Shown here: piece after piece, positions 10,978-22,900 of the stretch
How the letters are laid out: each line of letters opens with the position of its first letter
Numbering within the stretch: the stretch's first letter is position 1
NCBI RefSeq assembly: GCF_040954645.1
Contig: NC_092808.1
Location: forward strand, 13,693,883-13,757,882
DNA from: Diabrotica undecimpunctata
Lineage: Eukaryota; Arthropoda; Insecta; Coleoptera; Chrysomelidae
Length of the DNA stretch: 64,000 nucleotides
Direction of reading: 5' to 3'
Notes under the pieces: model-generated
What the model was told of the DNA's origin: nothing
The model's database searches: none
Seen by the model: only the letters and a program-made list of their open reading frames with translations
Made by a program: the position numbers and the translations under genes

Positions 10978-12341
10978 TTAGATTTCAGATTTACTGCTTT
11001 CCTTAGAATCTAAGGAATCTTCAACTCCAATGTAAATTATTACCGGTTCCAGCATTGCATCAGTCATATTATCCAAATTCCACATTTTATTTTCTTCCTT
11101 GTGAGCATGACTAACAGCATTTTTCCAATTTTCTGGAGTTACTTTTGATAAGGAATGTTCTAATAATTGTTGTAAGTCTTCTAATTTTAAAGTTTTGTTG
11201 TTGCGTCCGACTTCACCCTTTACTTGAGACCATATATTTTCTATCGGATTCAGATCACAGTGGTATGGGGGTAAACGTAAAATAATTACATCACGGTTTA
11301 ATGCCATTTTATTAATTATATATTTTTTCTAAGCTGCATTATGTTGCCTTACAATAGGTAATAATTCCTTTTTTGTCGAATTCTCCTTGTACTCAATTGC
11401 GTGTTTATCCAACCATTCGATTATCTTTCCTTTTTTCCATGCCGTTGTTGGCAATTTTTCTGCTAGTCTTGAATGGTAACTAGCATTATCCATGGCTATG
11501 AGAGAATTTTTTGGAATTAAATCCAACATTTGCTCAAAATATTCTTCAAAAACGTCAGCAGTCATTTCCTCGTGGTAATCTTTGGTTGATTTTGAGGCAA
11601 AACTTAATAATCCACCATTGACAAAACCGTATTCGTTTCCAAAATGGGTTATTATGAGTCTGCGTCCTTTTTCAACGGGAATATTGTTTATTCCAGTAGA
11701 TACACCTTCGATGAATGCCTGACGGGAACTTTTTACATTTGTATCAACCCATAGATATGGTACAGTATGACCTTCATTTAGCCAAGTCTCGTCCAAATAA
11801 AAAATTGTTTTCCCTTCTTCTCGGTACTTTTTAATAGTTTTTAGATAATCTCGTCTCCAACATACAATGTAATCATTTTCAATTAAAACGGATTTTCTTT
11901 TATTCTTTTGCCAACGAAATCTCATCTCTCTCATTAGTCCCCATAATTTCTTGTTGCTTATGATTGGTAACTCTTCGTTTTCTCTAATTAATTTTTATAT
12001 TTTGTCCAATGTTGGAAATTCTTTGTTAAAAAAAATGAGTGGACGCTGCGTCTTATCATGTTTTTATGTATTTTTTCAATTTCCAAGGGTTTACTCCCTC
12101 CACTCTTCTTGGGAGATGAAACAGTTCCTCCTTTTCTTTCTTTTAGGAATCTATAAATTGTTGCTTCTCCAACCCCTGTCATATTTGAACACATGTTAAC
12201 GATTTCACGAACATTACTTGAAGGGCGTTGATGTACAAGTGCATCGTGTACATTTAATATTATATTTTTCTCACTTAGACTGAAGGCACCTTTAAAACTA
12301 CACTTAACCGGGATAAAACCTGTTGTCGACGTCATTTTTAA
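10978..12341 (-). pseudogene. DDE_3 (IS630/Tc1-like) transposase pseudogene
   Basis: Three minus-strand blocks are collinear. 12341-11988 carries an N-terminal helix-turn-helix region ('VNMCSNMTGVGEATIYRFL'). 11934-11329 has the first two catalytic Asp ('IFYLDETW', 'LIAMDNASYHSR'). 11307-10978 has the Glu ('YHCDLNPIENIWSQVK'). The second and third blocks are in one frame, split only by a TAG at 11331-11329. A small frameshift at about 11990 separates the first. The 50-residue insert between second Asp and Glu is usual in this insect/hydra DDE_3 group. I found no terminal repeats. The frame may begin further upstream, at 12395. Confidence 0.87.
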
Positions 12342-12419
12342 ATGCAAATAACAAAATATCGACACCAAAAACGTAGGTAGGCAAGACACGAACAATGTAC
12401 ATCTACAAACTAAATGGAA

Positions 12420-13500
12420 GATGCAAACAATTTCTAATTTATATTATTGGCATAAGATGTGGCATAAAATCTACTTAAACTATCATTAGTGAAGCCTTAT
12501 CAGTAATTCCAGGTAATCGTTCAATGAAGGTATTCTTTTTGTGTCAGGCGATAACTTGTATAGAAAACAATAATCACCTTTAATTTACTGTTTACATTAA
12601 TTTATTTGGTGAAACATTGAATTCTCTCGTTAATCACCCGTGTATAATTAACAATAATCATGTGGCATATATACCGACGTTTTTTACGCACAAAAAAGGT
12701 ATAGTGAGATTAGTGGACACTTATTTTACAGAAGATTTTTTAAAAGATAATGAATTGTTGACGGCGTCTTAAAATATTAATATTTTTTATTTATTTCAAA
12801 ACAAGTATAGGGTGACGCCTATGGTTTTTTGACCTGTTGAGGATTTGCATAGATAATGTGCTATCAATATGATGGAAAAAGACTATAGCTGTTTTGATAA
12901 GTTTTAGGTAGGTTCCTTTGTACTTGGAGGTATATTTAGTGACAAATACATATGTTGGTAGTAAATTTCTTGATGTACAGTAGTGAACGCTTAATACCTG
13001 ATTGAAAATACAGACAAGCCTGTCTAAAAAATGGCTGAAATTATAATCAACGTCCACAGAGGGAACGTGCAACCCAGAAATCAATCACAAATTTTGGAAT
13101 TTACGAAAGTTATATGTTGTGTGCGGAGACCAGAAGAAGAATTAGGTCAAGCAGTTATGTCAACGGTCGAACGCCAAGGACTGAGTTATGTTCATCTTGA
13201 TAAAATAAAGTTCTTTTAATTAAGTGTACCTATTTTATTTAAAATAAGAAACAGTGGGAAGGAAGCCTTGGACCTTGTGTAAACGCGTGATTGCCAAGTT
13301 TCTTAGTTTTAAGAAAATCGCACTACGTCAACCAACTCTGTGCGTCAACCAGACCCGATCTCCCCTACTTATATTTATAAATAGTTTTAAAATTTAAAGC
13401 TTACAGCTTCTATTTTTGTAAATAACTTTTTTTAGTATCTTTTATAATAACAGATATAAGGGACTTTGCCACAAAATGTAATAACCCTGTTTATAAATTA
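12420..13500. other. Unassigned AT-rich region upstream of the protease gene
   Basis: No gene recognised. A stretch of about 36 bases at 12845-12881 is nearly the reverse complement of 10634-10670 next to the jockey-like fragment, so part of this may be LINE-derived. The frames at 12791-13084 (minus) and 13031-13219 (plus) show no familiar domain. Confidence 0.4.
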
Positions 13501-13763
13501 TTTAAAATAGGGAATACCCGGTATAATTTGGAAATAGTGTCCATAACTTAGTATCACGCAAGTCTCCGATATATAATATCTATACAATAGCTATCATAGT
13601 ATATTAATTACTATTCGTGTATTCCCACTCTCGTTAAACAGCATTAGTCCTCCGTTTCAAAAACAACTTTTTCTTTGGTGGAATAATCGGAACCGTGTTG
13701 GAAATGTCAACCTATTAACCTTAACTTTTCTAGAATAACATAAATATTAAGAGGTATTAACGT

Positions 13764-13769
13764 TATAAG
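13764..13769 (+). promoter_or_regulatory. Possible TATA-like box
   Basis: TATAAG sits 95 bases upstream of the initiator ATG of the protease gene. AT-rich sequence makes chance likely; there is no clear initiator element. Confidence 0.2.
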
Positions 13770-13863
13770 AAGATGTGAATACCCTCTCAAAATTTCAACC
13801 AGATTTGTGTGTATTTTTCAAACCAGATTCGATTCAGAAATTCGTGATTGCGGACATAAAAAC

Positions 13864-13930
13864 ATGGTGTCAACATGTCTGATATATTTTTTTGTGTTTT
13901 TTGTTGTGGTTAGATATTCCAATGGACAAG
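13864..13930 (+). CDS. Protease exon 1: signal peptide
   Basis: ATG at 13864 in good context (AAAAACATGG) begins '[22 protein letters not shown]', a classical signal peptide. The donor GTAAGT is at 13931; one base (G) carries into exon 2. Upstream non-coding exons cannot be excluded. Only this start joins a hydrophobic leader to the CLIP domain in phase. Confidence 0.85.
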
Positions 13931-16900
13931 GTAAGTAAAATCCGTTTAAAATTTATTTCTAATTTTCGGTAATTTCCGACCAAAGGTTAAATAACTTAGC
14001 AATCACTTGTTTATATCGTTTTTTTATTAAGAACATTAAGAAGCAATTAGTAGATAGATATGATGGTCAAAGTCAACAAGAGTCGTGACCTTTTAGACAT
14101 ATTTTAGCAGGTGATTACAAATATTTTACATTTACAACAAAAAATCATTCGATTCTATTACAATAATTTAACGATTTATTAAAAAAATATTTACAAAAAC
14201 AAAGCAGTCTAGGTAAATATGGTTGCCTAAATCGTATATAAATACATCATGTTTATTATTAGGTATTTATTTATAATAATTAAAAGAATGCAAAAATTTC
14301 ACCTTAATTTTTATTCCATTAATTTTAATTTACGTGATATCAATATTTCTCAGATATTTTATTTATTTTTATTGTGGAGAAGTTACAACCTCTCTATGAA
14401 TACCTATGAATTTTTCGTTTTCTAAACAATCTGATTGTTATTTTTAAGTTTGATAAAAGATACAATGAATAAAGACTCCTTGGACAAAGAATTTTATAGA
14501 TGCTCACGTCATGGTTTCCAGCGCACTGAAAGAGTCAAATGATAACGGGTTGACACTAATAAACTTTGCAAGTACCAAAAACATGTTAGTTGAATGAACA
14601 AGACTTCCTTATAAAATTGTACCGGGTGGTCCAATAAGCCGATCTCTCGGCTATATATCAGAAACTATTCATGTTATAACTTTAGGAGAAAAAATTCTTT
14701 AGTAAAACTGGCCAAGAGAAATCGCTGGAAATAACTTTCAAGTTTCTGGGTTAACCGCTAGGGGGCGCAACCTGTGAAGAAAAATTTGAAAACCAGTTTT
14801 TTGTGAAATATGCCCAATTATACCAAGTGTTAAATAAGTAAACTAGAAAGAAACCTAAATTCCGCACAAAGTTGTTCAAGTACTTTTTTTTTATTTTATC
14901 AAATAAAGGGTGGGAGGAGTGGGGAAGTATTTGTGTATAAATACCTATAACTTTGGTTTATATCAACCGATTTTAACGAAATTAGTGTCACTAGAAAGAG
15001 TGTGGATGATTTAATTTACATCTACTATAAAACAATTGCATTTAGTTTTAATTGTCATGGGTAGAGGGTATTTTCGAATAGAAAAAATTAAAATTTGTTT
15101 TTCTTTAAAATGTTTAATGGAAACACCTATTTATTGTAAATTATGACATCAGCCAAGACGAGCTGTAACACTACCAAATGCGCTGGCAGATGCACGAGTA
15201 TGCAAGCCACTAAATAGAAAGAAGAAGAAGAAGAGAAGCAAAAATATAAGAAGAGCATGCAATATAGAAGACATAAATGGATGGGTGACAAAACGGAAAC
15301 AGGAGTGGAACGAACACATTAGTAGAATAACAGAGAAGAGGATAGTATGAATATCACGACATAAGTCACCAAATGAACGAAGAAGTATTGGCAGACCTAG
15401 AAAAAGATAGTGCGATAATTTAAACAATTCACTAGGCTAATATTGAAGAAGGAACAGGTTTTAAAGCCTACATAAAAGAAGGAAGAAGAAGAAGAAGTTT
15501 AAAACATCGATAATAAAACAAGATAACATCGGTGAAAGCCGGGAAAAACTCAAAAATCAGCAGCAACAGAATCACTTGGAGAGAGGAAAGTAACAAACAC
15601 TAAAATACCAAAAAAGAAAACCCCATGGTTTAAATAGGTAATGAAGACAAAATGTGAAAAAAAAGCCAAAACATAACAAACAAAACAGGCATATAACCAC
15701 TATATGAATCAGAAATGAAACGAATACCTTAGTTAGACAAATAAAAAGGGAAAACTGGCAGAACGCAACGGCTACGGAACACAAAAAGAAATATGGAGAA
15801 TGATCAGAGGACAAAGAAAAGAGATGAACTAATAAAAACAAAACACATTCAGAAGAAAAAATGGGTAGACTAATTTCGATCCCTATTTGCTAAAGGTGAC
15901 GATAATGAACCACCAACACCAGAGGTGATGACAAACGAAGCAGTAACTATTGAGGAGGAAGAGGTAAAGGAAGCATTAACGAAATTAAAAAATAGAAAAT
16001 CACCAGGAGAAGACAGAATATCGAACGAACGGATGACCAGATCTGACCAAACAACTATTAAAACTAATTAAAAAAATAATAGAACAAAACAGAATTCCTC
16101 AAGAATGGAGATCAAGCATCCTAATACATGTCTTCAGAAAGGGAAACCAATTGGACAAGGAAAATTATAGAGAAATTAATTTATTAAACACAACACTAAA
16201 ATGTTGTCCTTACACCTTGTCCTGATGCCTTTGTTTCGCGCACCAGTCATAGGTCGCTGCCCTTGGGGAATAAGTTTTGTCTTTAGGGAAATAGGTTCAC
16301 TTTACTTCTTTGAAGGAGCACCCAGAAAACTGGGACAAATGAAAATTTCGAAAATAACGTTTTAACAAGTCTATTAAAACAATTACAACAATGGATGTTG
16401 GCTCGAGTAACTGGTCTTGGTCCCTGAAATTGTGAGGGGAGCACGACCAGTGAAACCAAACACAGTCCCTAAGCGTCCAGCGCCTGTACACCGGGTGGCC
16501 GCCGGACACCGCCGCTGGACGCAAGAAAGGCGTGGCAATTGAGGCGAACAGTTGCGGCGCCTTCGCCTTCAGCTTTTAGTTTACCCTTCCAACTTCCCTA
16601 CGGCTACTCCAAATTTCTCTAATCTCAGTCGCCAAACTCCAAAACCCGGCGGCGGTGGGGTCCCACGCATTAGACGCGTCTGCCGGTGCGGGGACCCCGC
16701 CCTCGATCCTGACACACACACACACACACACACTTTTCGAGCCTTCCTCGACAGACTATCTAGGAGTAGCCGACTCACCCTATCCAACTTCCCGCCCTCT
16801 CACACCCCAACAGGAAGCTCGTAGCTCGGAAATTGTCGGCGAGGCACTGGTGGGGTCACTGACGCCAAATAGGTGACACCAATAAATACCAGTAGAAGAG

Positions 16901-19900
16901 AATACCAGCCCAACTGCATCTCAGCATGCATCACCGACTAGTCCTTATCCTCACGGAAGGATGAATGGCGAATTCCCGGCGCCAAAAAACGGGGACCTCT
17001 TGGATATGGAATGGTAACCCAGACAGAGGAGTCCAGATGGAGAAAACCAGCTTTTAAAAAATCCGCAATTCAAGCTGGAAGACATCGCGGCGAAGGATGA
17101 ATGGCCATGCGTAGTTGGTCGAGAGCGATTCCTGTAAGGAACCAGGCGACACCTCACAGTAATTAGCCTTACTCGGGCATGCGGGGCTCTGCTCGAGTGG
17201 ACTGTAATTCCCTAGCTACTCGTGGGAACAATATGGAAAATAATATGGAAACCAATATTCCCGAACAACCCGTAGTAGAAAGCCCTGAAGGCACTACTAT
17301 ACAGATAGCGAAGCCGACCAAAAGGAAGGCAGTCAGAGTCACCTCCCTAGAGGAGGTGGATCTAATGACAGACGAGGAGGTTATTAAGGCCAGGCTGGCC
17401 GGGGCCTCCAAGAAGAAAGTAAGGGATCTGGTGGGAAAAGGCCAGGATTACATTGAAGCCAAGCGCTCGGTGATCAAGGCCAACCTCACCAAGGTGCTTG
17501 GACGACAAAAGGACAATCCCCCTAAGTCTAAAGAGAAGGCGGAGCAAAAGCTGGAAATGGCTACGCAAAAGTCTACAAAGAAGCGACAAAGGTTGGACCA
17601 CAGTACGCCGCCAGCGGAAGCCAAAAAGAGGCCGAGGAAGTCAGAAATGACTTTTACACAAGCCCTTTGCTCGGCAAAGGTGGCTGTAGTATGTGATTGC
17701 TTCCCTGGAGTCAGGATGGAACCCACAAAGCTTAAGGCAGTGCAAACATCCATCTTGGAGGCTCTGGAGAGAACGTCAGAAGAAGGGCCGCAAATCAGGC
17801 TGCTAAAGAGCACGTTCAAGCCCGGTTACCTGGTAATGACGTGCGCGGATAGTGCAAGCGCACAATGGCTCAGGGACACTACTCCCACTCTGAAGCTTTG
17901 GGAAGGTGCAAGCCTCCAGGCTAAGGACGAGAGTGAAGTCGAGAGGCCGTGTTCTTGCACTGTCTACATCCCAGACGAGGACGGAAAGAGGTTGGAGGCG
18001 GAAAGTGTGCTGACTCGATTAAGGGTCAGCAACCGAAAGCTCAACACCCTTATATGGACCGTTTTGGGCAAAACACCTGCAGAAAAAGGGCAGGTATGGG
18101 TCCTCTCAATGGACAAAGAGTCCTTTGAGGAACTCAACAAACTTCAAATGTGTCCTTACTTTGGCAGCGGAAGAATTAAATTCCGTGTCAAGGATGATGG
18201 GTACATTAAGAAGGTTGCAGAGGCCGGAAAAAAGAAAAGAAGTAAAACCTTCAGAGGGGCAAAGCTCTAAAGCAGCGCCAAGAGCAGCTCTAAAGAAGGA
18301 ATAATCCCGAAAGAAGTCCGTACCGACTTGCAGGGGAGGGGAGAAGGCTAGAAGCCACTGAGCGGGTGGCCGCTCCCATGGAAGGGGTAGAGGACACGGG
18401 AAAACCCGAAAGTTAGCCTTCAGTTTAGAGGAAGGCAGAGTAAAGGTCCTGCAGGTCAACCTTCATCATGCTAAAGCTGCGTCGGCGGTTTTGTGCAGAA
18501 GGTTTGACATGGAAGGCCTGGACTTGGCCCTACTGCAGGAACCATTGCTCCACGGAGGGAAGATTGCAGGCTTGAAGCCGCAACAAGGTAAGTTACTATA
18601 CGATGCGAAAGGAGAGACACCTCGAGCATGCATTGTATATGGTAACGAAGTAAACTGTACACTGATTCCGGATCTTTGCTCTAGAGACTTTGTTACAGGT
18701 ATTTTAACCGCTTCCACCGAGGAAGGTAGTAAAAGATGGTTGGTCTGTTCTGCCTACTTCGCTGGAGAGAAGGTCTTCCGCCCAGGCATAGTAGAGGACG
18801 TTATAACCTACAGCCGAAGGGAGAACCTTCATCTAATACTGGGATGTGATGCCAATGCCCACCATCTGGCATGGGGGAGTACGAACATCAACAGTCGAGG
18901 TGAGTCTTTACTACAGTTCATCTTAAGCATGGGTTTAGAAATAGCCAATATAGGAAATAAACCTACCTTCGTTACGGCCACGCGCAAAGAAGTCTTAGAT
19001 GTAACACTTTGCAGTGAAAAAACGTACGATACTATAAAGAATTGGCATGTGTCAGAGGAACCTTCATGTTCCGACCATAGGCACATTCGATTTGATTTAA
19101 TTACTTCGACTCGAATGGTGGCAAGGTTCAGGAACCCGAGAGAGACGGACTGGGAAGGCTATAGAGGCTCACTCGAGAAGTCTCTTGAGGGAGGAATCGG
19201 CACCATAAAAGATACGGAAGATCTCGAACTGACAGTCGAAACGGTGAGGGGAGCTGTTCTGGCCGCTTACCAGGAGAATTGTCCAGAGAGAGAAAAGAAA
19301 GGAAAGAAAAACACACCCTGGTGGAATGAACACTTACAAAAGCTTAGGGCAGATGTAAGAAGGCTATTCAATAAAGCCAAATTCAACCAGGACTGGGCCA
19401 TTTATAGAGAAAAACTGACGCAATATAATAAGGAGATCCGAAAAGCCAAAAGAGACTCGTGGCGAAAGTTCTGCGAGGAAGTCGAACAGGCTCCCGCATG
19501 TTCCAGAATCCACAAGGTCCTGGCTAAGGATGGTATTGCGAATCAGGTCGGCCTCTTGAAGAAAGAGGACGAAACGTATGTAGAAACCCTGGAGGAAAGC
19601 TTAATAATGCTCACCAAGGTACATTTTCCCAGCTCATCCATTGACAATAATCCTTCGGTAGAGGTAGCTCACCCCAGAAGGCCTACTAAGGCGGACTGGA
19701 AATTAGCTACCGACATCACGAGACCGGAAAAAGTCAGGTGGGCCATCAATAAATTCCAGCCATACAAATCACCTGAAATGGACGGGATTTATCCAGCCTT
19801 GCTACAGAAGGGACAGGATGTGATCATCCCGCATCTAACAAAGATCTTCAAAGCTAGTTTGGCATGGAGATATATTCCAACCGCATGGCGAAGGATGAAA

Positions 19901-22900
19901 GTCACATATATCCCCAAGGTTGGTAGGGTAATGGACCAGACCCCCAAGTCATACAGACCAATAAGCCTATCCTCTTTCCTAGCAAAAACGCTGGAAAGAT
20001 TGATAGACAGGTATATTAGGGACTTAGCCATCCACTTAGCGATCGCCAATATGCATACCAGCCAGGAAAGTCAACTGACTTGGCGCTGGATGATCTTAAC
20101 AGACTGCTCTCAAAGTCGCTAGATGACAAGGAGATAGCGGTGGCGACCTTTCTGGACATAGAGGGAGCGTTTAATAACGTCTCCTTCGAGTCTGTAACGG
20201 ACGCGCTTAAAAGAAGAGGAGTTCCTGCCTTCATATGCGAGTGGACAAAGGCGACCTTAACAAACAGGATCATTGTGTCCTCGTTAGGTCAAGCCACTAT
20301 TGAAGCAAAGGCAGGAAGCGGCTGCCCACAAGGAGGAGTTTTATCCCCATTACTGTGGGCTACGCTTATGGACGACCTACTTAATACACTGTCCAGGGAG
20401 GGTTTTTACTGTCTGGGTTATGCGGACGATTTGGTAATTGTAGTCCGAGGACGCTTTACCAAAATAATTTCGGAGAGACTTCAAGTCGCTCTGAGGATGG
20501 TGGACAGCTGGTGTTAGGAGGAAGGCCTGAAGGTTAACCCTAAAAAAACATCTGTTGTTCCCTTCACCAGAAAAAGAGCACTGCAAGGCCACTAGTGCTC
20601 AAGGGAGTAGAAATCCCATTCACAAGTCAGGCCAAGTACTTAGGTGTAATATTCGACCAGAGGCTGACATGGAATGCACACATTCAGAAAGTCACACAGA
20701 AGGCCACTATGGCCCTGAACACATGTAGACGAATGTGTGGTAAGAATTGGGGGCTAAATCCTAAAATGAACCTCTGGTTATACACAAGGGTTATAAGGCC
20801 CATGATAACTTATGGTTCAGTGGCGTGGTGGAACAAAACGCAACAGTCCGGAGCGATTCGATTGCTCAGTAGCACACAAAGACTTGCATGCTTGAGTGTT
20901 ACAGGAGCCATGAGAACAGCCCCAACGGACGCGCTAGAAGTTCTGCTAAACCTACCACCTCTGCATATATACATACAGAGTGAAGCCAGATCAACAGTAC
21001 ATCGGTTGATCCAAGGCCAAGCTCCAATAAGTATGATGCAGGGAGCTGATAACTTAAGGCTATACCAGGACATAAAGGCAGACCCCGTTCTAGGAATGCC
21101 TGTAGACCGAATGGTTACGAGGTATAGTTTTAACAAAAAATTTCAAATTACAATACCAAAAAGAGAGGACTGGGAAACTGGTCCGCCGCTAACAGCAAAC
21201 TCAATATGGTATACGGACGGCTCCAAAACGGATACAGGTACGGGGGCTGGAATATATGGCATAAAACCAAGGACGGAAGTCCGGGTATGTCTAGGAACAT
21301 ACGCGACCGTATTTCAAGCCGAATTAGCTGCTATACACAGGTGCGCTATGGAACTAATCGGCCGAAATGTAGATAACGACTCCATCGTTATCTATTCGGA
21401 TAGTCAAGCGGCTCTAAAGGCTCTCAATTCGGTACAGGTCGATTCATGGCTGGTATGGAACTGTTTGGATGTCCTCTCTCAGGTGGGAAGTCAAAACAGG
21501 TTGACACTTGCCTGGGTGCCGGGATATAAGGGTCATCGTGGCAACGAGAAGGCCGATGAATTTGCCCGAGAAGGCGCATCTACGCCACTGGTTGGTCCGG
21601 AACCCTTCTTTGGAATCGCAAATACGATAAAAAGGGCAGCCATACACAAATGGGTGCAACAGAAGTCTCTTGAGTGGTGGAACAACTCACCAGGACAGAG
21701 GCAGGCCAAACAGTTCATCAAAGGACATTCGGCTAAATTTACAGCAGACTTACTTTCGCACAGACGCAGGACTGTCAGAATGATAGTGCGTCTGCTCACT
21801 GGGCACTGTAGACACAATAGACACTTGAGTCTCATAGGCTTGACAGAAGAGGACACCTGTCGTTTCTGTCTGAAAGAAGAGGAAACCGCTCTACACGTTC
21901 TGTGCCATTGCGAAGGTCTCGCACGAACGCGGTTTCTAGAACTCGGAGAGGAAAAACCGGAAGCACCAGGCTACATGAAAAGGCCACTATCAAGGCTGTT
22001 GAGTCTCATTAAGAGGACCAAGCTAGATGAAGTGCTTTAAAATAAGGGGGAAACACAATAGATCTGCAAAGGTCGCAGTGTATCAGGCTCTATTGGCCGC
22101 CCATTTTCTACATTCTACATGGATGTTGGACGCCGATAACTTGCTTACGATAGCTGATTTATGAAACTAAACTTTATGAAACTATAAAACTAGATAACTT
22201 GTCAGTAATACAATATTGACACGAACTGAGTAAAACTTATTACTATACCGACTGTGCTAAACCTTCTGAGGTGCTACTAGCGCGGACAGGAGCATATAGC
22301 TCATCCAATGCTGGATTCGAACTAATACTGATTGATATGAAACTGATTTCAAATCACTCGGCTCGTAATCGTTTCTTAACATTCAGAAATCTCCCCCCTG
22401 ACCCTCGACGTAAGTAAAGGATATGTTTACATTTAGAATACCTTCGACTTTCCTTTCATAGAAGGGTAGCTTTCGTTAATGTTGGGAAATTTCAAATGAC
22501 TCAAACCAATAATTTGGAATAACTAATCCTTTCATTGGCGCAAGTTATCGGCGCCGTACAGATTATTAGATGGTACAAAGGAATTTTATAAATCTAAACT
22601 AATATACAGTGTGATATAATGATATGATACAAACATAAAATAAAAATATTAGATATTGTTGTTACGCAACAATAATTTAATAACACAAGATCAGATTTCA
22701 ATTCAGTAAGGTTTGTTGGAGACAGAGCAGGCTTTATTAGTTGAATTTTTTCCTCCGTAGGATAGATATTGTTGTTACGCAACAGTGACAATAAATAAAC
22801 TGAATGAAATTATAACACTAGCAGGATAATGAGGCAAGTGCAAGAGAAATCACTAGAATACGACAAATCGGCATATCTATGTTTCGTGGACCTTAAGAAG

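Larger units (their letters stand above)
16402..22118 (+). mobile_element. Near full-length RNase H-bearing LINE (LOA/I-like), about 5.7 kb
   Basis: It contains a GC-richer 5' leader with a (CA)n tract, an intact ORF1, and ORF2 with endonuclease, reverse transcriptase and RNase H. A short 3' tail of about 80 bases follows. An 11-bp direct repeat (16391-16401 and 22119-22129) flanks it, giving both ends. Only about three breaks in 5.7 kb make it one of the younger elements in the window. Clade placement (LOA versus a related RNase H clade) is from overall motif style. Confidence 0.85.

Noticed and set aside
12791..13219. Small host gene upstream of the protease
   Set aside because: Frames on both strands lack domains or splice support, and part of the region resembles LINE-flanking sequence.
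16581..16876. Several overlapping open frames in the GC-rich stretch with (CA)n
   Set aside because: They are overlapping frames in the LINE leader without recognisable protein features.
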